DNA from: Salsipaludibacter albus
GTDB lineage: Bacteria; Actinomycetota; Nitriliruptoria; Nitriliruptorales; Nitriliruptoraceae
Length of the DNA stretch: 64,000 bases
Reading direction: 5' to 3'
Assembly: GCF_019798055.1 (NCBI RefSeq)
Contig: NZ_JAHOPH010000015.1
Span: 1-64,000, forward strand
In this document: positions 49,579-58,283 of the stretch, one piece after another
How positions within the stretch are numbered: position 1 is the first letter of the stretch
Layout: each line of letters begins with the position of its first letter
The notes under the pieces: model-generated
Seen by the model: the letters and a program-made list of their open reading frames with translations, nothing else
Database searches by the model: none
What the model was told of the DNA's origin: nothing
Program-made: the position numbers and the translations under genes

Positions 49579-50835
49579 TCAGCCCCGGAACTTCCAGTCC
49601 CCGGCGAACACGACGTGCCAGGTGGTCAGGCCCTCCCAGGACTGGGTGACGTCGATCACGCAGCCCTCGTGTCCGGCCGGGATCGCCTCGTCGTTGAGCG
49701 AGCCGGTCGGCTCGTCGTCGAGGGTGAACGGGTCCTGCACGCAGCGAGGCATCTGCTTGAAGTTCGTGTACCCGTCGGTGCGGTCCGAGTCGTACTCGAG
49801 CACGGCGTCCAGCGGCGTGTTCAGCGGCTGGTCGAGGGTCAGGAACGCCTCGTAGATCGCTGCCTGGGCCGGCACCACCGGGTCGTCGACCTCGAACACC
49901 ACCGAGTCCAGGCCACCCTCGACCGGATCGTTGGAGGTGACGAGCATCGTGTAGGGCTTCAGGACGCAGTCGCTGGCGACCGTGTTCTGGTACCGGATGA
50001 TCGTGCCCACGATCGCCCCGTCCGACTCGCTGGCCGTGTCAGTGCCGTCGTCACAGCCGAGCAGGCCGTCGTAGGTGACCAGGTGGAACACCGTGTCGTA
50101 CGCGGGGTCGGTCCCGAAGTCGTTGCCACCCTCGAGCGAGACCTCGCCTGCGACGGGGGTCAGCGTCAGCTCGTCGAACGGGCTGGCCGGCACGATGGTC
50201 ACCCGGCAGTTGTCGCGGGGGCCCGAGTCCGGACCCGCATCGGAGTCGTTGCGGCAGTTGCCGACCGGCTGGGTGCTGGTCAACTCGAGCGAGAAGGGCT
50301 GGGTCGTCGTTCCGTCGACACCCTGGCCCGCCACGACGCTGCCGCCGGCTCGCACGTCGAAGGCCTGGACGAGGACGCCGTTGGAACGGGCCTCGACCAG
50401 CACGCGGGCGCTGCCCTTGAGCTCGAGGTCCAACGCGGCGGAGGACGCGGCGGGCACGCCGACCAGGCCGAGCGTGAGCACCTCGGTGGCGTCGATCCGG
50501 CCACACGGCGTTCCCTGCGAGCCACCCGACTTGATGCCCAGGCCGTTGTCGCTCAGGCCGGGACCACGACGGTTGCCGGACAGCGCGACCAGCGGCCCGT
50601 CGACCGACAGCTCGCACCGCGTCGGCGTGCCGACCTGGGTGGTCGGCGTCCCCGACGCGGGCGTGTGGACGAACGTGACCTGGCTGGTCGTGACGTCCAT
50701 GCGCAACGTGGGACCGGCCGTGGTCTGCGAGGACCCGGCCGTGGGCACCATGAGCAGGACCATCGTGGCGACGAGCGCCAGCAGGACCCACCTCCCGGTG
50801 CTGGAGAAGCGAATCGAGCGTGTTCCCGTGGCCAT
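49579..50835 (-). CDS. Secreted protein of unknown function
   Basis: A 418-residue protein with a Sec signal peptide: basic MATGTRSIRFSSTGR, hydrophobic WVLLALVATMVLLMV, then PTAGSSQTTA as likely cleavage region. The mature part is beta-rich with eight or more Cys residues that could form disulfides (for example NCRNDSDAG, NCRVTIV, GCDDGTD, DCVLKPY). It ends with WHVVFAGDWKFRG and has no LPxTG or membrane anchor. No family recognised. ATG 50835 has AGGGGG upstream. The 176 bp between it and the LLM gene contain no other gene. Confidence 0.75.
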   Translation of the reverse strand: MATGTRSIRFSSTGRWVLLALVATMVLLMVPTAGSSQTTAGPTLRMDVTTSQVTFVHTPASGTPTTQVGTPTRCELSVDGPLVALSGNRRGPGLSDNGLGIKSGGSQGTPCGRIDATEVLTLGLVGVPAASSAALDLELKGSARVLVEARSNGVLVQAFDVRAGGSVVAGQGVDGTTTQPFSLELTSTQPVGNCRNDSDAGPDSGPRDNCRVTIVPASPFDELTLTPVAGEVSLEGGNDFGTDPAYDTVFHLVTYDGLLGCDDGTDTASESDGAIVGTIIRYQNTVASDCVLKPYTMLVTSNDPVEGGLDSVVFEVDDPVVPAQAAIYEAFLTLDQPLNTPLDAVLEYDSDRTDGYTNFKQMPRCVQDPFTLDDEPTGSLNDEAIPAGHEGCVIDVTQSWEGLTTWHVVFAGDWKFRG

Positions 50836-51011
50836 CGTGGACCCCCTGGTCTCCGGTGCGCCTGCCATCCTCCGCCCGGGTTGGGCGACCCCCACGCACG
50901 CACCGTTCGGAGCGGATCGTACTCGCACGGGCCGACGTGTCCATCCGTCAGATGACGGACCCCGTCGAGGACGTCGTCACGCGCGCCCTCCACGGTCGTG
51001 GTCGAGGGCCC

Positions 51012-51956
51012 TCAGGCCGTCTCGCCCAGCCCCGCCACCACCCGTTCCCGGACCTCGCGGGCCCATGCCGGGAACGCCTCGACGTCGTCGAGGTACTGGC
51101 TGGGCTTGACGCACACCGTGCGCCACCCGGCGCGCACGCGCTCGACGACGTCGTCGACGAGCGGTCCGGTCGGGGCCGGTGTGTCGGCGTCCGGGAACCG
51201 ACCCCGGGTCCCACCGACGCGCTCGATGTCCGCGGGATCACGACCGGCCGCCTCCAGCGCCGTCTCGAGCTGGTCGATCTCGTCCTGCGAGGGTGTCCCG
51301 AGGGGGTTCCAGCCATGCCCGTGGTCGACCAGCCGGCGCAGGATGGCGGGGTGCAGGCGCTGGCCCCCGAACCACAGCCGGGGCCCGGAGGCCCGCCACG
51401 GCTGGGGCTGCACGTGGATGTCGTCGAAGGCGAAGAACTCGCCGTGGTGGCTGGCGGGCTGGTCGCGCCACACCGTGGCCAGCACCGCCAGCTGTTCGTC
51501 GAGGATGGCACCGCGACGGTGGAACGGCACCCCCAGGGCGTCGTACTCGGCCTCGTGCCAGCTGACGGTGGGCTGGACCACCAGGCGGCCCTCGCTGAGC
51601 CGATCCAGGGTGGCGACCTGGGTGGCGAGGTGGAGCGGATGGCGCAGGGGTGCGATCACGGCGGACGCCGCCAGGCGCAGCGAGGTCGTGGCCGAGGCGA
51701 TCGCGCCGAGCAGCACGAACGGGTCCGGCCAGGTCATGTCGGGGTCCTGGTTGCCCGGGTAGGCGTAGTCGCGGGGATTGGCGGGCAGGCCCCGCGCGTC
51801 CGCTCCCCGACCCAGCACCACGTGTTCGGAGACCATCACGGTCGCCCACCCGGCGGCCTCCGCCGCGACCGCGAGGTCCACCAGCCCCCGCAGGTCCTCC
51901 GCAGGTGTCATGGTCCAGTTCTCGGTCAGGACGAGGACCAGGTCGACGTCGTCCAT
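51012..51956 (-). CDS. LLM-class F420-dependent oxidoreductase
   Basis: A 314-residue luciferase-like monooxygenase fold protein, of the coenzyme-F420 (or FMN) using type common in actinobacteria. Blocks seen: VMVSEHVVLGRG, IASATTSLRLAASAVIAPLRHP, ATLDRLSEGRLVVQPTVSWHEAEYDALGVPF and LWFGGQRLHPAILRRLVDHGHGWNP. Start ATG 51956. It is the third gene after the P450 and aldehyde dehydrogenase on the same strand with a 27-bp gap, so it probably oxidises or reduces an intermediate of the same pathway. Confidence 0.85.
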   Translation of the reverse strand: MDDVDLVLVLTENWTMTPAEDLRGLVDLAVAAEAAGWATVMVSEHVVLGRGADARGLPANPRDYAYPGNQDPDMTWPDPFVLLGAIASATTSLRLAASAVIAPLRHPLHLATQVATLDRLSEGRLVVQPTVSWHEAEYDALGVPFHRRGAILDEQLAVLATVWRDQPASHHGEFFAFDDIHVQPQPWRASGPRLWFGGQRLHPAILRRLVDHGHGWNPLGTPSQDEIDQLETALEAAGRDPADIERVGGTRGRFPDADTPAPTGPLVDDVVERVRAGWRTVCVKPSQYLDDVEAFPAWAREVRERVVAGLGETA

Positions 51957-51983
51957 GCACCCCTCCGTCGCGTGGTGGCGGGC

Positions 51984-53456
51984 TCAGCCGGTGGACCCGT
52001 CGAGGATCTGCAGGGTCTTGAGGTCGGCGTGGAACTCCAGGGCGAAGTCGCCACCCTCGCGCCCGATGCCCGAGATCCGGCACCCGCCGAACGGGGCGGT
52101 GAGGTCGCGCACCAGGAAGGTGTTGACCCAGACCGTGCCGGCACGCACGCCCTCGCCGACCCGTACGGCGCGCTCCTGCGACCCGGTGTAGACGATCGCG
52201 GACAGGCCGTACTCGGTGGAGTTGGCCAGGGCGATGGCCTCGGCCTCGTCGGCGAACGTCTGGATGGTCAGGACCGGTCCGAAGACCTCGCGCTGGACGA
52301 CCTCGGACTGGTTGTCCCGTGGGCGCACCAGCGTCGGCTCGACGTACAGGGGGCCGAGGTCGGCCCGGCCACCGCCACGCAGGATCTCGTCGCCGTTGTC
52401 GCGCGCACGCTCGACGAACCCCAGGACCCGCGCGACGTGGTCGGGGTGCACCATGGGGCAGATGTCGGTGTCGGGATCGGTCGACGGGCCCAGCACGAGG
52501 TCGTCGACGTGGGCGTGGAAACGCTCGAGGAACTCGTCCACGACCGACTCGTCGACCAGCAGGCGCGTGCCGGCGAGGCAGACCTGGCCGCTGTCGTCGT
52601 ACTGCCATGCCGCCTTCTTCGCGGCGGCGTCGAGGTCGGCGTCGGCGAACACCAGCAACGGACCCTTGCCCCCCATCTCGGCGGTGAACGGGACCAGGTT
52701 CTCGGCCGCGGCCCTCCCGATCAGGCGGCCGGCCTCGGGCGAGCCGGTGAACGAGATTCGCCGAGCCCGGCGGTCGGCGACCAGGGCGGCCCCGACCTCC
52801 TCGCCGATGCCCTGGACGATGTTGAGCACGCCCGGCGGCACGCCGGCCTCGTCGGCCAGGTCACCCAGCAGGGACGCGGTCAGCGGGGACCACTCCGCCG
52901 GCTTGAGCACGACCGGGTTGCCGGCGGCCAGCGCCGGCGCGACCTTCCAGGTCGACAGCATCCAGGGGGCGTTCCAGGGGGTGATGACGACCGCCGGCCC
53001 GGCCGGCATCCGGATCACCCGGTTGTGGGTGCCCTTGGAGTCCCACTCGCGCTCGACGTGGTCGCGGGCGAGGTCGGCGTAGTTGCGGAAGTTCTCGGCA
53101 CCACGGTGGACCAGTCGTGCCCGCATCGACTGGAGGTTGAAGGCCATGTCGGTGGCCTCGACCTGCGCGATCGGCTCGACGTGGTCGTCGATCACGTCGG
53201 CGAGGCGGTGCAGGACCTCGGCCCGGCCAGCGGGCCCGCGGTCGGCCCAGTCGTCGGCCGCCGCGGTCGCCGCGGCCATGGCCAGGCTGGCGATCTCGTC
53301 GTCGCCCCGGGCGACCTCGCCCAGGACGGTGTCCCAGTCGTTGGGCGAGCGGGTCTCGAAGGTCGTGGGCGAGTCGACCCGCTCCCCGTCGACGTAGTGG
53401 CACATCGACACCTCGACACCCGCCACCTCGACCCGTCGGTCCTGGTCGTGACTCAT
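51984..53456 (-). CDS. Aldehyde dehydrogenase (HpaE/XylG-like)
   Basis: A 490-residue NAD(P)-dependent aldehyde dehydrogenase. Motifs: ITPWNAPWMLSTWK, the cofactor segment SFTGSPEAGRLIG, the catalytic Glu in AEMGGKGPL and the catalytic Cys in DSGQVCLAGTRLL. The sequence leans to the 2-hydroxymuconic and 5-carboxymethyl-2-hydroxymuconic semialdehyde dehydrogenase group. Start ATG 53456 has GAGAGGAAG upstream. It is second in an operon with a P450 (42 bp upstream) and the LLM protein. Confidence 0.88.
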   Translation of the reverse strand: MSHDQDRRVEVAGVEVSMCHYVDGERVDSPTTFETRSPNDWDTVLGEVARGDDEIASLAMAAATAAADDWADRGPAGRAEVLHRLADVIDDHVEPIAQVEATDMAFNLQSMRARLVHRGAENFRNYADLARDHVEREWDSKGTHNRVIRMPAGPAVVITPWNAPWMLSTWKVAPALAAGNPVVLKPAEWSPLTASLLGDLADEAGVPPGVLNIVQGIGEEVGAALVADRRARRISFTGSPEAGRLIGRAAAENLVPFTAEMGGKGPLLVFADADLDAAAKKAAWQYDDSGQVCLAGTRLLVDESVVDEFLERFHAHVDDLVLGPSTDPDTDICPMVHPDHVARVLGFVERARDNGDEILRGGGRADLGPLYVEPTLVRPRDNQSEVVQREVFGPVLTIQTFADEAEAIALANSTEYGLSAIVYTGSQERAVRVGEGVRAGTVWVNTFLVRDLTAPFGGCRISGIGREGGDFALEFHADLKTLQILDGSTG

Positions 53457-53498
53457 CGTCGCTTCCTCTCGCGCAGTAGGTCCTGGCGCAGTCCGTGG

Positions 53499-54770
53499 TC
53501 AGGTCGGGTCGTCGACGGCCACGGGCAGGTGCTTGATGCCGGAGATGAAGTTGGACCGCAGCCGCTCGACGCTGCCGTCGATGGTGAGGCGGTCGAGCAC
53601 CGGGAGCAACTCCTCGAACGTCACCTTCAGCTCCGCCCGGGCCAGCCACTCCCCCAGGCAGCGGTGTGGTCCGCCCCGTCCGAACGCGAGGTGGCGGTTG
53701 TCCTCGCGGGTGATGTCGAAGCGGAACGGGTCGGGGAACTGGCGCTCGTCGTGGTTGCCGCTGATCCACCAGAGCACGACCTTGTCGCCCTCCCGGATGG
53801 TCCGGCCGTGCAGCTCGACGTCCTTTGTGGCGGTGCGACGGAAGTGCATCGTCACCGACGACATCCGCAGCATCTCCTCGACCGCCTGGTCCAGCAACTC
53901 GTCGGGCCGCTCCTGCAGCAGGCCGAGCTGGTCCGGGTGGTCCAGCAGCAGTTGCAGCCCGGCGGCCATGGTGTAGCGGGTGGTGTCGTTGCCGGCCGCG
54001 ACCAGCAGGGTGAAGAAGTTCTTGAACTCCAGGTCCGACAGTGGCTCACCGTCCATCGTCGGCGCGAGCAGCTGGGTGATGACGTCGTCGGTCGGGTGCT
54101 CCCGACGCTCGCGTGCGATCTCGGCGGCGTACTCGAACAGCTCGACGCCCGCGGGTGACCGGAACGGCATGAGTCGGTGGTCGTCGTGGGTGACTTGGTC
54201 GACGACGTGGTCGGTGAACTCGGGGTCGGTGTTGCCGATCATCGCGTCACCACGGTCGACCAGGAAGCGGTAGTCGGCCTCGGGGGCGCCCAGCAGCTTG
54301 CCCAGCATCCGCATCGGCAGCTGTCGGGCGACCCGGGTGACGAAGTCGAACCGGCCCGCGGGCAGCGCGTCGTCCAGCACCTGGCGGGCGAGCAGCCGGA
54401 TCGCGTTCTCGTAGGAGGCCACCGTGCGTCGGGTGAAGCCGCCCATGACCAGGCGACGCAGCCGGGTGTGCTCGGGTGGGTCGAGCTCCATCATCGTGCG
54501 TCGTGCCGCCAGTTCCTCGTCGTCCATCTCCTCGAGCCGGATCCCGTGGGACGACGACATCGTGCGGAAGTCCTTGTTGAGCGCGATCACGTCGTCGTAG
54601 CGCGTGATGGACCAGAACCCGGCGCCGTCGTGCTCGGGTGTCCAGCTGACCGGGTCGGTGTCGCGCAGTCGCTGGAAGGTCGCATGCGGCACCCCGGCGC
54701 GGTACACGTCCGGGTCGGTGAGGTCGAGGTGGCGGTCCCCCCAGACGATCGTGTCGACCGGCGTGGGCAT
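53499..54770 (-). CDS. Cytochrome P450
   Basis: A 423-residue soluble bacterial P450. The heme-binding loop is FGRGGPHRCLGEWLA, the I-helix LLVAAGNDTTRY, the ExxR motif EEMLR, and the LDPPEHTRLRRLV segment (C-helix) is typical of the actinobacterial CYP125/124/142-like clan that oxidises sterol or alkyl side chains. ATG 54770 has GGAGG 6 nt upstream. It heads the P450/ALDH/LLM operon; a dedicated ferredoxin is not seen nearby. Oxidation of a hydrophobic alcohol or side chain to acid by P450 plus ALDH is the natural reading. Confidence 0.93.
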   Translation of the reverse strand: MPTPVDTIVWGDRHLDLTDPDVYRAGVPHATFQRLRDTDPVSWTPEHDGAGFWSITRYDDVIALNKDFRTMSSSHGIRLEEMDDEELAARRTMMELDPPEHTRLRRLVMGGFTRRTVASYENAIRLLARQVLDDALPAGRFDFVTRVARQLPMRMLGKLLGAPEADYRFLVDRGDAMIGNTDPEFTDHVVDQVTHDDHRLMPFRSPAGVELFEYAAEIARERREHPTDDVITQLLAPTMDGEPLSDLEFKNFFTLLVAAGNDTTRYTMAAGLQLLLDHPDQLGLLQERPDELLDQAVEEMLRMSSVTMHFRRTATKDVELHGRTIREGDKVVLWWISGNHDERQFPDPFRFDITREDNRHLAFGRGGPHRCLGEWLARAELKVTFEELLPVLDRLTIDGSVERLRSNFISGIKHLPVAVDDPT

Positions 54771-54800
54771 CGATGTCCTCCGTCTGGGCGGATCGCGTCC

Positions 54801-54838
54801 ACCCTAGCAGTGGTCGTTCGTGCCCGAACGACTATCGT
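54801..54838. promoter_or_regulatory. Divergent promoters sharing one operator (P450 operon and amidotransferase)
   Basis: An inverted repeat GTCGTTCG (54813-54820) and CGAACGAC (54825-54832) with a 4-nt spacer lies between a minus-strand -10 TAGGGT (54801-54806) and a plus-strand -10 TATCGT (54833-54838). A dimer bound there would block both promoters at once. Confidence 0.6.
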
Positions 54839-54896
54839 GGCCGTCGTCCTGCCGGGAGGCGATCCCGGCCGGCGAGTCCCCCGGGAGGCATGGCCA

Positions 54897-55604
54897 ATGC
54901 GCGTGGTGTTCCTGCAGCACGACCCCGGGTCACGCCCGGGCCTGCTGGGCGACGCCCTGGTCGATCGCGGCGCCACCGTCGAGCGCCTGGCGATGGCCCC
55001 GTCCATCCACGACGCCACCTTCACCGGCCCCCTGCCGGTCGTCGGCGACCACGACCTGGTCGTCCCGCTGGGCGCGATCTGGTCGGTCTACGACACGGCG
55101 CGCCTGTCGTCGTGGATCGACCGCGAGCTCGCGTGGCTGGGGGACCTGGACCGTGCCGGCGTGCCCGTCCTGGGCGTGTGCTTCGGAGGCCAGGCCCTGG
55201 CCGCAGCACACGGCGGCACCGTCGAGCCGATGGGCACGATGGACATCGGCTGGTCGACCGTCACCAGCACGGATCCACACCGGATCCCGGCGGGCCCGTG
55301 GATGCAGTGGCACGGTGATCGCTTCCTGCCTCCCCCCGACGCCACCGTGCTGGCCACGTCCTCCGTCGGGGTCCAGGCCTTCACGCTGCGTCGCAACCTG
55401 GGCCTGCAGTTCCACCCCGAGGTCACCACCGACATCGTCGGCCACTGGATGGACCTGGGCGGCCCCCATGCCGACGCCGCGGCCGAGGCCGCCGGCACGT
55501 CACGCACCGAGGTCCTGGCCGACACCTCCGCCCAGCGGGACCGCGCCCGGGCCGACATCGACACGATCCTGGACTGGTGGCTCCCGACCGTCGACCTGGG
55601 TTGA
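54897..55604 (+). CDS. Class I glutamine amidotransferase-like protein
   Basis: A 235-residue stand-alone GATase1 protein. The nucleophile Cys is in VLGVCFGGQALA and the catalytic His in LQFHPEV; WMQWHGD precedes it. This arrangement matches GMP-synthase-like stand-alone amidotransferases of actinobacteria whose acceptor is unknown. ATG 54897 has GGGAGG 8 nt upstream. It is divergent from the P450 operon and appears to share its operator, so the two may act on the same substrate. Confidence 0.82.
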   Translation: MRVVFLQHDPGSRPGLLGDALVDRGATVERLAMAPSIHDATFTGPLPVVGDHDLVVPLGAIWSVYDTARLSSWIDRELAWLGDLDRAGVPVLGVCFGGQALAAAHGGTVEPMGTMDIGWSTVTSTDPHRIPAGPWMQWHGDRFLPPPDATVLATSSVGVQAFTLRRNLGLQFHPEVTTDIVGHWMDLGGPHADAAAEAAGTSRTEVLADTSAQRDRARADIDTILDWWLPTVDLG

Positions 55605-55744
55605 GCATCGGGCCCGCCGGGGGGCCGCAAGGGGCGACCGGCGCGTCGTGACACGGCTGGTGGACTCTGTCCGGTGCCGCCCTGGGACGGCATGCTCGGC
55701 GTGACGGCCGGACCACGTTCGGCCGCGGGGTCGGGGGGTCGATC

Positions 55745-57727
55745 ATGGATCTGCACCAGCGCAACCTGTCACGTCGCGACCTGCTGCGGTGGGGGGCCAC
55801 TGCGACGGCCGGCCTGTTCGTGGCCACCCACACCGGCTGGCGCCCGGTCGGGGCGGTGGCGGCCCCCCTGCGACCGCCCCTGTCGGACCCGGCGGCGCAA
55901 CCGAAGTTCCTCGACGAGGTGCCCAACGCGCTCGACCCGGGGTTCCGGTTCGCTCCGGACGCCGCCGGGGAGTACCACGTGGGCGTGGCCCCGGCATGGC
56001 ACCACACCGGCCTGGTCAACAGCAGCGGCACCCCCGTCCCGACGCGGGTGTTCGGCTACGGCGCGGACGGGCTCCACACCTGGCCCGGCCGCACCTTCGA
56101 GGTGGTGTCGGGCTCGGGTGGCGGCGAGGCCGTGGTGCACTGGTACAACCAGCTGTTCGGCATCTCCGAACACCTCGTCCCGGTCGACACCAGCCTGCAC
56201 TGGGCCTACTCGTTGCACGGCTACGAGTCCCGCACGATCGACGAGGACGGCATCCCGATCGTCGTCCACCTGCACGGCGGCCACAGCGACTTCCAGTACG
56301 ACGGCAACCCGGAGTTCTTCTGGTCGCCGGGGGAGGTCGTCACGGGGCCGCAGTGGGAGCTGGTCCCAGGCGGCTTCACCAACCGGTTCGTCTACGACAC
56401 CGAGGTGCCGGCCGGCACGCTGTGGTACCACGACCACGCCCTGGGGATCACGCGGCTGAACGTCTACGCCGGCATGGCCGGGTTCTTCATCGTCCGCGAC
56501 GACCAGGACACCGGCACGGCCGACAACCCACTCGGGCTGCCGGCGTTCCCCTACGAATACGCGCTGGCGATCCAGGACCGCATGTTCCGGAAGGGCGGCC
56601 AGCTGTTCTACCCGGCCCTTCCGCCGGACCCGGCCTGGGCCGACTTCATCACCGGCGAGGGGCTGGCCAACGGTGACGTCCCCAAGCCATCGGCCCTGGC
56701 CGAGTTCTTCGGCGACCACATGGTGGTCAACGGCAAGATCTGGCCGAAGGCGAGCGTCGAGCCGCGCCACTACCGGCTGCGCCTGCTCAACGGCTGCGAC
56801 AGCCGCTTCCTCGTCGTCCAGTTCCGGCCCGTCGCGCCCGACGCGACCGACCTGTCCGGCGCTGGCGAACCGCTGGCCTTCCACGTGATCGGGAGCGACC
56901 AGGGGCTGGCAACGGCGGCGACCGAGGTCGACACGCTGGTCGTCGAGCCCGGTGGGCGCTACGACGTGGTCGTCGACTTCTCGGACCTGGCCGGCGGGCG
57001 CGTGGTCATGGCAAACGTCGGCGGGGACGCCCCCTTCGGCGGGGACTTCGGCGACGACCTCGACGCCGACGACCTGTTCCCGGACCGCCAGACCGACCGG
57101 ATCATGGCCTTCGACGTGGTCGTGCCCCTGGCCCTCCACGTCCCCGACGTGTTCGACCATGACGCGATCGCGGCGCCTCCGCCGGTCCCGGCCGCAGCCA
57201 CGACCACCCGCAGGGTCGCGCTGTTCGAGGGCCGCGACCAGTACGGACGACTGCAGCCGCTGCTGGGCACGGCCGAGGGGGTCGTCGACGCCAGCGGCGA
57301 GAGCGTCGCGGGCGCGATCCCCTGGCACGCCCCGACGACCGAGCGGCCCGCCCTGGACGACACCGAGGTCTGGGAGGTCTACAACGCCACCGGCGACGCC
57401 CACCCCGTCCACCTCCACCTGGTCAACTTCGCGATCCTCGACCGCCACGAGTTCACCGCGGACGTGGTCGAGCAGCCGATCCTGCAGCACGACGGCACCA
57501 CGGGCGTGGGGTTCCGGCTCGAGGACATCGCGGTCGGCGCCGCGGTCGACCCAGGTCCTGCCTACGTCGAGAAGGCCCCCAAGGACGTGGTGACGGCGCT
57601 GCCGGGCCAGGTCACCCGGATCCGGGCGACCTTCGACAAGCCCGGGCGCTACGTCTGGCACTGCCACATCCTGTCGCACGAGGACCACGAGATGATGCGG
57701 GTGCTGGAGGTGGTCGGCCCCGCGTGA
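55745..57727 (+). CDS. Tat-exported multicopper oxidase (CotA/bilirubin-oxidase type)
   Basis: A 660-residue laccase-like oxidase, exported folded by the Tat pathway: NLSRRDLLRWGATATAGLFVA carries the twin-arginine motif. Copper motifs are complete: HLHGGH, WYHDHALGI, HPVHLHLVNF and HCHILSHEDHEMM, which supply the type 1, 2 and 3 ligands including the axial Met. Length is larger than CotA (513). Start ATG 55745 has a G-rich stretch upstream. Phenolic or metal substrates are likely. No Cu chaperone is adjacent. Confidence 0.92.
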   Translation: MDLHQRNLSRRDLLRWGATATAGLFVATHTGWRPVGAVAAPLRPPLSDPAAQPKFLDEVPNALDPGFRFAPDAAGEYHVGVAPAWHHTGLVNSSGTPVPTRVFGYGADGLHTWPGRTFEVVSGSGGGEAVVHWYNQLFGISEHLVPVDTSLHWAYSLHGYESRTIDEDGIPIVVHLHGGHSDFQYDGNPEFFWSPGEVVTGPQWELVPGGFTNRFVYDTEVPAGTLWYHDHALGITRLNVYAGMAGFFIVRDDQDTGTADNPLGLPAFPYEYALAIQDRMFRKGGQLFYPALPPDPAWADFITGEGLANGDVPKPSALAEFFGDHMVVNGKIWPKASVEPRHYRLRLLNGCDSRFLVVQFRPVAPDATDLSGAGEPLAFHVIGSDQGLATAATEVDTLVVEPGGRYDVVVDFSDLAGGRVVMANVGGDAPFGGDFGDDLDADDLFPDRQTDRIMAFDVVVPLALHVPDVFDHDAIAAPPPVPAAATTTRRVALFEGRDQYGRLQPLLGTAEGVVDASGESVAGAIPWHAPTTERPALDDTEVWEVYNATGDAHPVHLHLVNFAILDRHEFTADVVEQPILQHDGTTGVGFRLEDIAVGAAVDPGPAYVEKAPKDVVTALPGQVTRIRATFDKPGRYVWHCHILSHEDHEMMRVLEVVGPA

Positions 57728-57746
57728 GGTCGACGGCCCCGACGGG

Positions 57747-58283
57747 TCAGGCGACCCCGAAGCAGGCGTCCAGGGCGTCCACGGTCGCCAACAGGGCATC
57801 GCGCTGGTCGTCGTGGAGCCGGACGTAGGTCGTGGTCGGCGGGACCCGCATCCGGGTCATGGAGGCACCCATCAACACGATCCGTGCCAGCAACCGGCCG
57901 TCCTCCTCCACGACCGTGAAGTCGGTGAAGTCCAGCGGCAGCATCGCGGCGACGAGATCACCCGACCCGCGCAGCCGAGCCGCCAGCCGCCGTGCGGGCT
58001 CGCCGCCGTTCTCGACCGCCACGCGGATGCCGGTCCGTCGCGCCATGCCCGTGTGGCCGACGCGCAGCTGGACCGGCCGCCCGCCGGCCGCAGCGCGGTC
58101 GGGACCGGTGACGACGAAGGCCGTCTCGGTGATGCGCAACAGCAGCCGACCCCGGGTGGTCACGTGCAACTCGAGCGGTCGGCCGTCGACCTCGACGACC
58201 GCACGCGACACCGCGACCCGGTCGACGGCGGTGGGCGCCAGGTCGGCCAGGACCCGCGCCAGCACCGCGTCGACGTCGCTCAC
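57747..58283 (-). CDS. Conserved protein of unknown function (178 aa) coupled to the permease
   Basis: A 178-residue cytosolic protein with alternating beta-rich segments (LELHVTTRGRLLLRITE, TGIRVAVENGG, GRLLARIVLMGASMTRMRVPP) and no membrane helices or catalytic motif I can name. Its GTG 58283 overlaps the permease stop (GTGA), which implies a function tied to the transporter, for example an accessory or regulatory protein. A DUF3156-like identity is possible but I am not sure. Confidence 0.65.
   Translation of the reverse strand: MSDVDAVLARVLADLAPTAVDRVAVSRAVVEVDGRPLELHVTTRGRLLLRITETAFVVTGPDRAAAGGRPVQLRVGHTGMARRTGIRVAVENGGEPARRLAARLRGSGDLVAAMLPLDFTDFTVVEEDGRLLARIVLMGASMTRMRVPPTTTYVRLHDDQRDALLATVDALDACFGVA

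Noticed and set aside
50820-54158. A 1112-codon open frame on the plus strand opposite the LLM, ALDH and P450 genes
   Set aside because: It is the antisense of three genes with full catalytic motifs. Its sequence is low in family features and exists only because stop codons are rare in antisense frames at this GC content.
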